Shown here one piece after another: positions 35,790-45,734 of a DNA stretch of 64,000 nucleotides. A model generated the notes under the pieces. It ran no database searches. It was not told the origin of the DNA and saw only the letters and a program-made list of their open reading frames with translations. How positions within the stretch are numbered: position 1 is the stretch's first letter; each line of letters opens with the position of its first letter. Made by a program: the position numbers and the translations under genes. The DNA is from Undibacterium sp. Its GTDB lineage: Bacteria; Pseudomonadota; Gammaproteobacteria; Burkholderiales; Burkholderiaceae_D. The stretch is taken from assembly GCA_030645915.1 (NCBI GenBank), contig JAUSNO010000010.1, positions 88,933-152,932 on the forward strand, in the 5' to 3' direction.

Positions 35790-36566
35790 TCACTGGGCGC
35801 TCATTCCGTCATCGGCAGTGACGATCGTGCCGTTTAAAAAACGCGACTCTTCTGCTGCCAGCAACAACAAAAGCCCGTCAAGATCCTCTGGAACACCGAC
35901 ACGTTTTCTAGGTAACATCTCAATCAACTTCTTACCCTGATCACTGTTGAAATGTTCTGCATTGATTTCAGTAGAAATATAGCCAGGGCAAATGGCATTG
36001 ACATTGATTCCGAACTTACCCCATTCAACCGCCATCGACTTCGTCATATGAACGACAGCCGCCTTGCTGATGCAATAAATTCCAATTTGAGGCAGCACAC
36101 GCAGACCAGCAACCGACGCAATATTAATGATGCGATGTTGTTTTTTATGGTCACCTTTATAGCGGGCGATCATTCTTTTCGCAGTCTCTTGCGCCACAAA
36201 AAAAGCGCCGCGTTGGTTGGTATCCATCACGTAAGCATAATCTTCCGGGGTGACATCGACCAGTCTTTGCGTGGTCGACACTCCAGAATTATTGATCAGA
36301 ATATCGATAGGCCCCGCTTCTGTTTCAGCGTGTGCAATTGCAGACTTGATGCTGGCATAATCGGTGACATCTAAAGCAACAACGTGCGCAGCGCCACCTT
36401 CAGCTTCGATTTCAGCACGCAATTCTTTGAGTCTGTCTATGCGACGTGAAGCCAACACAACCTGCGCCCCAGCCTGCGCCAGAATTTTTGCAAAACGAGC
36501 GCCGAGACCGCTGGAGGCACCAGTAACAAGTGCGATTTTTCCTTCAAAATTAACTTCGATTCCCAT
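35790..36566 (-). CDS. SDR family oxidoreductase
   Basis: A 258-residue classical short-chain dehydrogenase. It has the cofactor motif TGASSGLGARFAKIL (residues about 15-29), NNSG (LINNSGVSTTQRL), catalytic Ser in INIASVAGLRVLP and Tyr/Lys in YCISKAAVVHMTK. SRRIDRLKEL after the first beta unit hints at NADPH preference. Substrate unknown; the C-terminus resembles SDRs near beta-oxidation genes. GGGAGAA precedes the ATG at 36566; a longer frame to 36581 is less likely. Confidence 0.88.
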   Translation of the reverse strand: MGIEVNFEGKIALVTGASSGLGARFAKILAQAGAQVVLASRRIDRLKELRAEIEAEGGAAHVVALDVTDYASIKSAIAHAETEAGPIDILINNSGVSTTQRLVDVTPEDYAYVMDTNQRGAFFVAQETAKRMIARYKGDHKKQHRIINIASVAGLRVLPQIGIYCISKAAVVHMTKSMAVEWGKFGINVNAICPGYISTEINAEHFNSDQGKKLIEMLPRKRVGVPEDLDGLLLLLAAEESRFLNGTIVTADDGMSAQ

Positions 36567-36869
36567 CTGTTTCTCCCACAATATTTTTTGAATAATCGTA
36601 CTACTCTAAATGACCAGCTATGATGACATAGCCGCTATGAATCCGTTTCATATATTGCAAATATCCTTCGTTTCTAAGCGCTGCCAGAGCTAACAAGCAT
36701 GAAAATACTGCATCTTGTGCACCTCTCTGCGATAATTCTTCTATTTACTTGTTCGCCAACAAAAATGCTATTAAAAAACACCCTACTTGCAGATTGCAGT
36801 CACAGCATATACCATGCTCATTATAAATAAGCACGTTCGTTCGTAAATTTTAAAAAAGAGATTTAAGCC
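36567..36869. other. Divergent promoter region between SDR and ETF-QO genes
   Basis: This 303-base interval holds the control regions of two divergent genes and no ORF. AAAGAG precedes the ETF-QO ATG. A stretch with repeated half-sites (36830-36846) looks like an operator and is listed separately. Confidence 0.5.
36830..36846. promoter_or_regulatory. Candidate TetR-type operator upstream of ETF-QO
   Basis: AGCACGTTCGTTCGTAA contains overlapping ACG/CGT half-sites of the kind bound by TetR-family regulators of fatty-acid and branched-chain amino-acid breakdown in betaproteobacteria. It lies 24 bases before the ATG, next to a TATAAAT stretch that could be a -10. Regulator and binding are inferred. 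Confidence 0.3.
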
Positions 36870-38543
36870 ATGACAGCTACGACACAAAGCCTCATAGAAC
36901 AATACGGTCCGCGCGATGCGATGGAATACGATGTAGTCATTGTCGGCGGCGGTCCTGCCGGCCTATCAGCCGCCATTAAGCTAAAACAGCTGGCAGCAGA
37001 AACCGGCCGCGAGGTCTCGGTCTGTGTACTTGAAAAAGGCGGCGAACCTGGTGCACACATACTCTCTGGGGCAGTTATGGATCCCAAGGCGTTGACAGAG
37101 CTGTTCCCGAACTGGAAAGAAATGGGGGCGCCACTCAACACTGAAGTCACCGAAGATCGCGTCTTGGTATTAACTGAGAAAAAAGCTTACAAGACACCAA
37201 ACTGGATGTTGCCAGCGTGTTTTGAAAACCATGGTAACTATATTGTCTCGCTTGCCAACTTCACGCGCTGGCTTGGTCAGCAGGCCGAAGCACTCGGCGT
37301 CGAAGTTTTCCCAGGCTTTGCCGCAGCAGAAATTCTATATAACGACGATGGTTCAGTAAAAGGTGTTGCGACCGGAAACATGGGTGTCGATCGTCACGGA
37401 CAAGCGTCCTCCGCTTTTCAGCTTGGCATGGAGTTACATGCGAAGTACACGTTGTTTGCTGAAGGTGCTCGCGGCCATTTGGGCAAACAGGTCATGGCTA
37501 AATATGATCTGAATAAAGACAAAGACCCGCAGTCATATGGTATTGGTATCAAGGAATTATGGGAGATTGATCCCAAACAGCATAAGCCGGGCTTGGTAAT
37601 ACACACCACTGGGTGGCCGCTGATGGACCAATACAGTGGCTCATTCCTGTATCACCTGGAAAACAATCAGGTCGCAGTTGGTTACGTCGTTGGACTGGCT
37701 TACGAAAATCCTTATCTGTCTCCGTATGAGGAATTTCAGCGCTTCAAAACCCATCCGGCAATTCGCAGTTTTTTTGAAGGCGGCAAGCGTATTTCGTATG
37801 GTGCCCGTGCAATCACTGCCGGTGGCTTGCAATCACTGCCTAAATTGGTTTTCCCTGGCGGTGCGTTAATCGGCTGTGATGCAGGTTTTCTTAATATGAG
37901 CCGCATTAAAGGTAGCCATGCAGCGATCAAAACCGGCATGTTAGCTGCGAATGCAGCATTTGAAGCGCTTGGAGCAGAACGCCAGCATGATGAACTGACT
38001 GCCTACTCGACGGCCTTTGAACAGTCATGGCTGCATGAAGAGCTATATACAGCGCGCAACGTGAAGCCTTTGCTTAAAAAGGGAACCTACGGCTCACCAT
38101 TAGTCTGGATTGACCAGATGATATTGCGCGGCAAAGCACCTTGGACCCTGCATCATTCCAAAGCTGACCACGAAAGTCTGCGCCCTGCTTCTGAATTTGT
38201 ACCGATTGTGTATCCGAAACCAGATGGAAAATTAACGTTTGATCGCCTATCTTCAGTCTTTATTTCAAATACCAATCATGCAGAAGACCAGCCAATACAT
38301 TTGACTTTGAAAGATCCTAGCGTACCAGTAGGAATTAATTTGGCGAAATATGCAGGTCCTGAAGCACGCTATTGCCCAGCGGGTGTTTATGAATTTGTAA
38401 AAACAGATGAAGGTGCCGATCGATTGCAAATCAACGCGCAAAATTGCGTACATTGCAAGACCTGTGACATTAAAGACCCGACCCAGAACATCGTCTGGGT
38501 AACCCCTGAAGGCGGTGGTGGCCCAAATTATCCAAGTATGTAG
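36870..38543 (+). CDS. Electron transfer flavoprotein-ubiquinone oxidoreductase
   Basis: A 557-residue membrane-associated flavo-iron-sulfur enzyme that passes electrons from ETF to ubiquinone. The FAD motif is VVIVGGGPAGLSAAIKLK (residues 22-39), GALIGCDAGFLNMSRIKGSH carries the second FAD region, and the C-terminal [4Fe-4S] site is NCVHCKTCDIKDPTQNI with an upstream Cys in RYCPAG. The length matches the family. It links acyl-CoA dehydrogenases to the respiratory chain. No ETF genes are nearby. A strong terminator follows. Confidence 0.96.
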   Translation: MTATTQSLIEQYGPRDAMEYDVVIVGGGPAGLSAAIKLKQLAAETGREVSVCVLEKGGEPGAHILSGAVMDPKALTELFPNWKEMGAPLNTEVTEDRVLVLTEKKAYKTPNWMLPACFENHGNYIVSLANFTRWLGQQAEALGVEVFPGFAAAEILYNDDGSVKGVATGNMGVDRHGQASSAFQLGMELHAKYTLFAEGARGHLGKQVMAKYDLNKDKDPQSYGIGIKELWEIDPKQHKPGLVIHTTGWPLMDQYSGSFLYHLENNQVAVGYVVGLAYENPYLSPYEEFQRFKTHPAIRSFFEGGKRISYGARAITAGGLQSLPKLVFPGGALIGCDAGFLNMSRIKGSHAAIKTGMLAANAAFEALGAERQHDELTAYSTAFEQSWLHEELYTARNVKPLLKKGTYGSPLVWIDQMILRGKAPWTLHHSKADHESLRPASEFVPIVYPKPDGKLTFDRLSSVFISNTNHAEDQPIHLTLKDPSVPVGINLAKYAGPEARYCPAGVYEFVKTDEGADRLQINAQNCVHCKTCDIKDPTQNIVWVTPEGGGGPNYPSM

Positions 38544-38547
38544 AAAA

Positions 38548-38581
38548 TAAAAAAGCCGCTGATGCTACAGCGGCTTTTTTA
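38548..38581. terminator. Bidirectional terminator
   Basis: AGCCGCTG (38554-38561) pairs with CAGCGGCT (38568-38575), flanked by A and T runs. It can end both the ETF-QO transcript and the convergent nuo-Nudix transcript. Confidence 0.93.
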
Positions 38582-38616
38582 TATGAAATTAGTAATATCA
38601 AAATATCACCGACAAA

Positions 38617-39192
38617 TCACCACTGCTTACTTATTATTTTATCTAACCAGAAAGCGCCGATGACTGTCTTAACATCAGTTATCGTTCCAGACTTTACCCA
38701 ATCCATTACATCAGAAACAGTGGCGACAAAGGTCTCTAAAAATTCCTCATCATCAAGCTTTGCCTCACCTGCAATTAATCCGCGTGCCAGAAAAATATCC
38801 AAGTGTTCATCCGAATAGGCAATGGCATTGTGTATCGTGCACAGATAACGCCAATCCGTTGCGGTATAGCCTGTTTCTTCACGCAACTCGCGTTGAGCGC
38901 AAAGCAGAGGATCTTCATTCAGATCAATTTTACCAGCAGGGAATTCAAAAAATACTTGATTCAGCGGATAGCGAAACTGGCGCTCTAGTAATACCGTACC
39001 ATCATCAAATAAAGGCAAGATAACTACAGCACCAGGATGCTTGATGTACTCACGGCTAACGTGTTTTCCATCTGGAAGAGACACCGTATCTTTTTCTACC
39101 GTCAAAAAACTGCCTTGATAGACAAGTTTTTTTTCTACTTGTATCTCAGCCAAATGCGGGTTGCTTGCGGCATCAAGCTGAAACTTATCCAT
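38617..39192 (-). CDS. Nudix hydrolase, ADP-ribose pyrophosphatase type
   Basis: A 191-residue hydrolase with the Nudix box GKIDLNEDPLLCAQRELREETGY, matching G-x5-E-x7-REUxEExGU. A region upstream (VLPLFDDGTVLLERQFRYP) and the FFEFPAGKID strand resemble ADP-sugar pyrophosphatases such as NudF. It likely hydrolyses ADP-ribose to AMP and ribose 5-phosphate. It is the last gene of the complex I region, 12 bases after DUF2818. Confidence 0.92.
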   Translation of the reverse strand: MDKFQLDAASNPHLAEIQVEKKLVYQGSFLTVEKDTVSLPDGKHVSREYIKHPGAVVILPLFDDGTVLLERQFRYPLNQVFFEFPAGKIDLNEDPLLCAQRELREETGYTATDWRYLCTIHNAIAYSDEHLDIFLARGLIAGEAKLDDEEFLETFVATVSDVMDWVKSGTITDVKTVIGAFWLDKIISKQW

Positions 39193-39204
39193 ATTATTCT
39201 TTAG

Positions 39205-39504
39205 TTACTTTTTCAGATAACGAAAAACAAAACCAGGAAATGCAAGCACAATAAAAAGACATGCCGTAATCGCATAAAATTCCCAAGTTTGCATAAAGCG
39301 ATTGCCGGCTAGGGATTCCAATGAAAATGCAAATGCTCCCAGCGCAAAATAAAAAATGATCAACTCTACCAGGCGCCACCAAAATGGTTTGAAAGGGAAC
39401 CGTCGAAGCGGAACGCAAGCAAAACAGCGCTCATTTAAAAATGGAAGATTGGCGACGAGTATCGCCAATAAGATAATAAGCCAACTGCTAGCTGAAACAT
39501 TCAA
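39205..39504 (-). CDS. DUF2818 family membrane protein
   Basis: A 99-residue small membrane protein with three hydrophobic segments (residues about 7-20, 45-62 and 76-94) and the ANLPFLNERCF pattern. The family is nearly always found directly downstream of nuoN in Burkholderiales, so a role tied to complex I is plausible but not shown. It starts 21 bases after nuoN. Confidence 0.88.
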   Translation of the reverse strand: MNVSASSWLIILLAILVANLPFLNERCFACVPLRRFPFKPFWWRLVELIIFYFALGAFAFSLESLAGNRFMQTWEFYAITACLFIVLAFPGFVFRYLKK

Positions 39505-39525
39505 AACAAAGCCCTCACTTATTAA

Positions 39526-41013
39526 TCACGAAGCGAGAGTTTTAACGATCGCGTTTGCACAAGCAGACATCAGGGAACCTGGCATCAATCCAAGAGCCAA
39601 AACCGCCAAACCATTTACGCTCAAGACGATACGCATATCAGCACTTGCTGAAATAACGCTTTGATCCGCTGGCTCGTCAAAATACATCAATTTAACTATG
39701 CGCAAATAATAAAAAGCACCGATCAACGAGAATAAAACAGCGATGACAGCCAGCCAGATTTGCCCTGTAGACAAAACTGCTTGCAACACAGAGAGCTTTG
39801 CATAAAACCCCATCAAAGGAGGAATACCCGCCAGTGAAAACATCAGTAATAACATGACAAATGCAAACCATGGACTGCGCTTATTCAAGCCTTTTAAATC
39901 ATCAAGATTCTCTGCCTCAAAACCAGAGCGAGCCAATAACAAAATAATTCCGAAGGTCCCTAAAGTGGTCATCACATAAGTAATGCTGTAAAACATCGAT
40001 GCAGCATAAGCATCAGCCGCCATACTGACGTTGCCATTCGAAACACCTGACAAGAGGCCCAGTAGCATAAAACCCATTTGTGAAATGGTGGAATACGCCA
40101 ACATACGCTTCAGATTTGTTTGTGCAATTGCCGTAATATTGCCGATAGCCATCGACAGAACAGCCAGAACTACCAGCATTTGCTGCCAATCGACCGCTTG
40201 CGGAAACAACCCCTCAACCAACATGCGGAAACAAATTGCAAATGCAGCCAGTTTTGGTGCGCCGCCAAGCAAGAGCGTCACCACCGTAGGAGCACCTTGA
40301 TAAACATCGGGTACCCACATATGAAAAGGTACGACACCAAGCTTAAATGCCAAACCGGCGACTAAGAACACAATACCGAATACCAATATGGTTTTGTTTG
40401 CTGAAGGAGACGCTGCTGCTTTGGCCATTTCATTGAGATTCAGTGTGCCTGTTGCTCCATATAGCATTGATATGCCATAAAGTAAAAAACCAGAAGCAAG
40501 CGCACCCAAAACAAAATACTTCATCGCCGCTTCAGTTGAGACTGTATGGTCACGGCGCAAAGCAACTAAGGCATATAGCGATAGGGACATCAATTCCAGT
40601 CCCAAATAAATAATGAGAAAATTATTCCCTGAAATCATTATCATCTGACCTAACAGCGCGAACAAGGCCAAAACATAGAACTCACCACCAAGCTTACCGT
40701 TCGTCATTCCACGGTCTGAAGCATATTGACGCCCATATATAAACGTGACACCAACCGCAATGTAAGAAAACAGTTTTAGCAAATTCGACATCGCATCTGA
40801 AACAAACATGTTGTAACTAACATAAACCGAAGCGGTATTACTTTCTGCGTTTAGAAATGTCAACACTCCACAGATGGCAAGAGTCAGGATACTCAATGCA
40901 TATGTCACATTGCGCTTTTCATCTGGAAGGAACATGTCGATCAGAAGAATCGCGCAAATGGCCAACAGCAAAAATATTTCAGGATAAAGTGGTATCAGGT
41001 TCATATTATTCAT
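39526..41013 (-). CDS. nuoN: NADH-quinone oxidoreductase subunit N
   Basis: One of the three antiporter-like proton-pumping subunits of complex I (Mrp-type fold), 495 residues with about 14 membrane segments. Family blocks are [22 protein letters not shown], the buried lysine region [25 protein letters not shown], and [18 protein letters not shown]. Start set at [13 protein letters not shown] (41013); another ATG three codons on (41004) is possible. It is the last nuo gene and is separated from nuoM by about 107 bases. Confidence 0.96.
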   Translation of the reverse strand: MNNMNLIPLYPEIFLLLAICAILLIDMFLPDEKRNVTYALSILTLAICGVLTFLNAESNTASVYVSYNMFVSDAMSNLLKLFSYIAVGVTFIYGRQYASDRGMTNGKLGGEFYVLALFALLGQMIMISGNNFLIIYLGLELMSLSLYALVALRRDHTVSTEAAMKYFVLGALASGFLLYGISMLYGATGTLNLNEMAKAAASPSANKTILVFGIVFLVAGLAFKLGVVPFHMWVPDVYQGAPTVVTLLLGGAPKLAAFAICFRMLVEGLFPQAVDWQQMLVVLAVLSMAIGNITAIAQTNLKRMLAYSTISQMGFMLLGLLSGVSNGNVSMAADAYAASMFYSITYVMTTLGTFGIILLLARSGFEAENLDDLKGLNKRSPWFAFVMLLLMFSLAGIPPLMGFYAKLSVLQAVLSTGQIWLAVIAVLFSLIGAFYYLRIVKLMYFDEPADQSVISASADMRIVLSVNGLAVLALGLMPGSLMSACANAIVKTLAS

Positions 41014-41120
41014 TTGTACTAGCAATCATCTTCATTCGTGTGTCGAAGACACTTGGTAAGCCTGCCTCTATTTTCAATAACCCCGCCTTGAACCCTATCT
41101 CGGTTCAACTAATTCAAGTG

Positions 41121-42614
41121 TCAGGGCACTATTTTTGAAGCAGCTACATGTTTTAGCAGATCGGTAACAGACACCTGCATTGCATCTGTAAATGGCGCCG
41201 GATAAATTCCCATCGCAATTACAGCAATCGCCAGCATGCCCAACATAAAAAATTCACGCTTATTCAAATCTTTCAGTTGAGCGACATGTTCGTGAACAAC
41301 TGCACCAAACACAACACGTTTGACCATCCACAATGAATAGGCTGCACCAAAAATCAATGCTGTAGCTGCCAACATTCCGATCCAAAAATTGTACTGAACC
41401 GCACCCAGGATCACCATAAATTCGCCAACAAAACCAGACGTCGCTGGCAAACCGCAATTAGCCATCGAGAACAAAACAAACAAGGCCGCAAACTTCGGCA
41501 TGGTATTCACCACTCCACCATAATCAACAATGTTACGGGAATGAACGCGATCATACAAAACGCCTATACAAAGGAACATCGCACCAGCAATAAAACCATG
41601 CGAAATCATCTGAACAATCGCGCCCTGCATCGACATATCGTTAAACATGAAAAAGCCGAGAGTGACGAAACCCATATGCGCAATGGAAGAATAAGCCACC
41701 AATTTTTTCATATCAGTCTGAACCAATGCAACGAGTCCGATATAGATCACTGCAATCAATGACAAGGTGATCATGAAGCCAGACAAATAGTGACTAGCAT
41801 CAGGTGCAATCGGCAGTGAAAAACGCAGGAAACCATAAGCACCCAGTTTCAACATGATGGCGGCCAACACAACCGATCCACCAGTAGGGGCTTCTACGTG
41901 CGCATCTGGCAACCACGTATGCACAGGCCACATTGGAACCTTGACTGCAAATGCCATAAGAAAAGCCAGGAAGAGCATGATCTGCGTCGAAAGAGACAAA
42001 GGCAGATTGTGCCAAGCCATGATATCGAAGGAATTTCCAGCCTTAATGTAAAGGTAAATGATGGCAACTAAGGTCAATAGAGAACCAAGCAAGGTATAGA
42101 GGAAAAATTTAAATGCGGCATAAACGCGATTCGGACCACCCCATACCCCAACAATGATGTACATCGGAATAAGTGTCGCCTCAAAAAATACATAGAACAA
42201 CAATCCATCCGTAGCACAAAAAACTCCAACCATTAAGCCAGATAGTATCAAGAAGGCGCCCATGTATTGAGCCACCTGTTTTTCGATGACCTCCCATGCC
42301 GCGATAACAACGATTACCGTAATAAATGCAGTGAGCGGTACCAACCACAAAGAAATGCCGTCTATACCCAATGCATAAAAGGCATTAAAACGTTCTATCC
42401 AAGCACTTTTTTCTACGAATTGCATTCCATGAGCAGCATTATCAAAACGTAAGATCAGTGGAATAGTTACTATAAAGCTAGCGATTGCGCCAATCAGCGA
42501 TACGCTACGTACGAGCCCGGCATTTTGGTCCCGTCCAAAAGTGAGAACAAATATTCCGAAGACGATCGGACACCAGATTGCCAGGCTTAACAAAGAAGAA
42601 GTTGACTGCATCAT
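41121..42614 (-). CDS. nuoM: NADH-quinone oxidoreductase subunit M
   Basis: Antiporter-like membrane subunit of complex I, 497 residues. The key blocks are GIDGISLWLVPLTAFITV, AWEVIEKQVAQYMGAFLILSG with the conserved glutamate, FLAFLMAFAVKVPMWPVHTWLPDAHVEAPT with the channel lysine, and KKLVAYSSIAHMGFVTLG. Two adjacent ATG codons mark the start. It follows nuoL by 22 bases. Confidence 0.97.
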   Translation of the reverse strand: MMQSTSSLLSLAIWCPIVFGIFVLTFGRDQNAGLVRSVSLIGAIASFIVTIPLILRFDNAAHGMQFVEKSAWIERFNAFYALGIDGISLWLVPLTAFITVIVVIAAWEVIEKQVAQYMGAFLILSGLMVGVFCATDGLLFYVFFEATLIPMYIIVGVWGGPNRVYAAFKFFLYTLLGSLLTLVAIIYLYIKAGNSFDIMAWHNLPLSLSTQIMLFLAFLMAFAVKVPMWPVHTWLPDAHVEAPTGGSVVLAAIMLKLGAYGFLRFSLPIAPDASHYLSGFMITLSLIAVIYIGLVALVQTDMKKLVAYSSIAHMGFVTLGFFMFNDMSMQGAIVQMISHGFIAGAMFLCIGVLYDRVHSRNIVDYGGVVNTMPKFAALFVLFSMANCGLPATSGFVGEFMVILGAVQYNFWIGMLAATALIFGAAYSLWMVKRVVFGAVVHEHVAQLKDLNKREFFMLGMLAIAVIAMGIYPAPFTDAMQVSVTDLLKHVAASKIVP

Positions 42615-42636
42615 GATTTCTTATTTTATAAATTTC

Positions 42637-44688
42637 TTATTTGGCTAAAGGGAACATGAAAGGAAACATGAAATACGTCAAGAAACCTAATACCCCAAGA
42701 ATCATTACAAAAGCATAGTGGTACAAATAACCGGTTTGCAGCAAACGAGCGGCTTTAGACAACAACCCTACAAGTTTGGCACTTCCATTGACAACCAAGC
42801 CATCAATCAAACCTTTATCACCAACATTCCACAAGCCGCCACCAAGCAAACGAGCGCCGCCTGAAAACACTACTTCGTTGAAACGATCCATGTAATATTT
42901 ATTATCTAACAGGGTATAAATTACACCAGCATTTCTCTTGATTGCAGCTGGAATCGCAGGTTTCACCATATAGAAATAATACGATGTCGCCACACCAGCC
43001 AATGCTAACCAAAATGGTAGCGTACTCAATGCATGCATTGCCATAGCAACAGGACCATGAAATTCATGCTTGAGCTCTTCCATTGCATGATGCGCCTCAT
43101 CAACAATAATTACACCGTGGAAGAAATTGCCAAACAACATTGGCTCTATCGTCAAGAAACCAATTATCACTGACGGAATCGCTAGCAACACCAATGGCAA
43201 CCAAACCACAAATGAGGACTCGTGTGGCTTTTGTCCATGAGCCAATCCGTGATGATGCGCATCATGATCGTCATGAGCGTCTGCACGATGATCGTGGTGT
43301 TGAGTTTTACCAAAACGCTCTTCACCATGAAAAACTAGGAAATACATACGGAAAGAATAAAACGCTGTGACAAATACACCAGCTAAAACAGAGAATTGAG
43401 CAAAACCAGCGCCAGCAAGATGACTGACCTGTACCGCTTCAATGATACTGTCCTTAGAATAAAAACCAGAGAAAAATGGTGTTCCAATCAATGCCAATGA
43501 ACCAAGTAATGAAGTTATCCAGGTAATCGGCATGTATTTGCGCAACCCACCCATATTACGAATATCCTGGTCATGATGCATACCAATAATGACAGAACCT
43601 GCCGCAAGGAACAACAATGCTTTAAAGAATGCGTGCGTCATCAAATGAAAAACCGCAACCGAGTATGCAGACGCACCCAGTGCAACTGTCATATAACCGA
43701 GTTGGGACAAAGTTGAGTACGCAACAACACGTTTAATGTCATTCTGAATAATTCCAAGAAATCCCATAAATAGAGCCGTAATCGAACCTATCACCAAAAT
43801 AAACGACAAAGCGGTATCAGACAACTCAAATAACGGTGACATACGCGCCACCATAAAAATACCCGCCGTAACCATAGTCGCAGCATGAATCAGTGCGGAT
43901 ATCGGCGTAGGGCCTTCCATGGAATCAGGCAACCACACATGCAGGGGAAATTGTGCTGATTTACCCATAGCGCCAATGAATAGGCAAATGCACGCAACAG
44001 TAATCAATAACCAGTCTGTGCCTGGCAAAGTCAATTTGATTAGTTCTTCTTTTTTAGCAAAAACCTCTGCATAATTCATTGAGCCGGCGTAAGCTACCAA
44101 CAGACCTATACCAAGAATAAACCCAAAATCTCCGACGCGATTAACCAGGAATGCTTTCATATTCGCGTAAATAGCCGTAGGTTTGGTATACCAAAATCCA
44201 ATCAAAAGATAGGAAACCAAGCCCACTGCTTCCCACCCAAAGAAGAGCTGCAAGAAGTTATTGCTCATTACCAACATCAACATCGAGAATGTAAATAGAG
44301 AAATGTACGAGAAAAACCGATTGTAGCCATCGTCATCTTTCATATATCCTATGGTGTAAATATGCACCATCAATGACACGAAAGTTACAACGCACATCAT
44401 CATTGCTGTAAGACTATCCACTAGAAAACCGACTTCCAATTTCAGACCGCCAACATTCATCCATTGATAAAGCGTGGCATTATAAGTCGCGCCATCAATC
44501 ACTGCGGAGAGTGTCATGCAAGAAATGACAAACGCGACTAACACCCCAAGTATGGTGACACTGTGAGATACGGTACGACCGACCAAATTACCGAAAAATT
44601 TGGTGCCAAAGAGACCCGCGATCACCGAACCTGCCAGAGGTGCGAGAGGTACAGCCAGTAGTAGATGTGGGTTAAGTTGCCCCGCCAT
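42637..44688 (-). CDS. nuoL: NADH-quinone oxidoreductase subunit L
   Basis: The distal antiporter-like subunit, 683 residues. It has the core GWEAVGLVSYLLIGFWY, FIGAMGKSAQFPLHVWLPDSMEGPTPISALIHAATMV and KRVVAYSTLSQLGYM blocks, and the long C-terminal lateral helix region with TM16 near the end. An unusual cytoplasmic or periplasmic loop around residues 460-490 contains eleven or more histidines within about 35 residues (43240-43310). Confidence 0.97.
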   Translation of the reverse strand: MAGQLNPHLLLAVPLAPLAGSVIAGLFGTKFFGNLVGRTVSHSVTILGVLVAFVISCMTLSAVIDGATYNATLYQWMNVGGLKLEVGFLVDSLTAMMMCVVTFVSLMVHIYTIGYMKDDDGYNRFFSYISLFTFSMLMLVMSNNFLQLFFGWEAVGLVSYLLIGFWYTKPTAIYANMKAFLVNRVGDFGFILGIGLLVAYAGSMNYAEVFAKKEELIKLTLPGTDWLLITVACICLFIGAMGKSAQFPLHVWLPDSMEGPTPISALIHAATMVTAGIFMVARMSPLFELSDTALSFILVIGSITALFMGFLGIIQNDIKRVVAYSTLSQLGYMTVALGASAYSVAVFHLMTHAFFKALLFLAAGSVIIGMHHDQDIRNMGGLRKYMPITWITSLLGSLALIGTPFFSGFYSKDSIIEAVQVSHLAGAGFAQFSVLAGVFVTAFYSFRMYFLVFHGEERFGKTQHHDHRADAHDDHDAHHHGLAHGQKPHESSFVVWLPLVLLAIPSVIIGFLTIEPMLFGNFFHGVIIVDEAHHAMEELKHEFHGPVAMAMHALSTLPFWLALAGVATSYYFYMVKPAIPAAIKRNAGVIYTLLDNKYYMDRFNEVVFSGGARLLGGGLWNVGDKGLIDGLVVNGSAKLVGLLSKAARLLQTGYLYHYAFVMILGVLGFLTYFMFPFMFPLAK

Positions 44689-44781
44689 GATGACCCTTTG
44701 TTAGCTTATTGCTTTTGATAAAATTGCTAATGAATACTATGTATTTCGACGAATTAAAATTCACATCAAATTTGAAAAGTT

Positions 44782-45090
44782 TTACCCTTTGAGAGCATCA
44801 AGATCTTCAACATTGATGGTATCCATACTGCGAAACATCACAACGAGAATCGCCAGGCCAATTGCTGATTCTGCCGCAGCTACGGTCAAAATAAAAAATA
44901 CAAAAACCTGGCCAGCAGCGTCGCCAAGATAATACGAAAAGGCAATGAAATTCATGTTAACGGCAAGGAGCATCAACTCAATTGCCATCAACAAAACGAT
45001 AATATTCTTGCGATTCAGGAAAATCCCTACGACCGAAATAGCGAACAGTATCGCGCCCAAAATTAAAAAATGAGTCAGTGTCAAAGTCAT
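44782..45090 (-). CDS. nuoK: NADH-quinone oxidoreductase subunit K
   Basis: Small membrane subunit of complex I, 102 residues, three transmembrane helices. The motif [17 protein letters not shown] has the conserved glutamate of the central proton axis, and [16 protein letters not shown] is the second conserved acidic region. It begins at the base directly after the nuoJ stop codon. Confidence 0.97.
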   Translation of the reverse strand: MTLTLTHFLILGAILFAISVVGIFLNRKNIIVLLMAIELMLLAVNMNFIAFSYYLGDAAGQVFVFFILTVAAAESAIGLAILVVMFRSMDTINVEDLDALKG

Positions 45091-45717
45091 TTAGATCTCC
45101 GTCTTTGCGACAACATTTACACGATCAGACTCTGCCTTCATGCTGACTAACCGAACACGGTCACTGCGTTTGACTTTTACTGCTTTAGCCGGATCAAAAT
45201 ACTTAGTGTCTTTGCGACGACGCAGAGTCAGCGCTACCGCTGCAACGATCGCCAACAATAAAATCGCAGCCGCAACTTCAAATGCCAAGGCATATCGGGT
45301 AAAGATAGCGATCCCAAGTGCCTTGGTATCGCCGATATGCGCAGAGGCAGTTGGAATGTGATTATCAGGCCGTAAAAAACCACGCCACAACACAGCCGAC
45401 ATCTCTAGCACTATAACGACTCCTACCATTGCCGCCAAAGGAAACTGCCCCCAAAACCCCTCGCGTAACTTATCAAGATTAATATCAAGCATCATCACAA
45501 CAAATAAGAACAGCACCATAACAGCACCGACATATACCAAGACCAAGACGATGGCCAGAAACTCAGCTTTCAACAGCAACCAAAGTCCGGCGGCCGTAAA
45601 AAAACAAAGTACTAAAAACAAAGCGGCATGCACTGGATTACGTGCAGAAATAACTTGCGTAGCGGCAAATATCAAAATTGCCGAAAATACATAAAATAGA
45701 GCGTTTATAAAGTCCAT
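45091..45717 (-). CDS. nuoJ: NADH-quinone oxidoreductase subunit J
   Basis: Membrane subunit of complex I, 208 residues with five hydrophobic segments. The block AIVLVLVYVGAVMVLFLFVVMMLD contains the conserved pi-bulge region of TM3. The C-terminal tail (about 45 residues) is charged and lies in the cytoplasm. It directly abuts nuoK and lies 17 bases after nuoI. Confidence 0.96.
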   Translation of the reverse strand: MDFINALFYVFSAILIFAATQVISARNPVHAALFLVLCFFTAAGLWLLLKAEFLAIVLVLVYVGAVMVLFLFVVMMLDINLDKLREGFWGQFPLAAMVGVVIVLEMSAVLWRGFLRPDNHIPTASAHIGDTKALGIAIFTRYALAFEVAAAILLLAIVAAVALTLRRRKDTKYFDPAKAVKVKRSDRVRLVSMKAESDRVNVVAKTEI

Positions 45718-45734
45718 ATCTAGCCAAATCCAGA

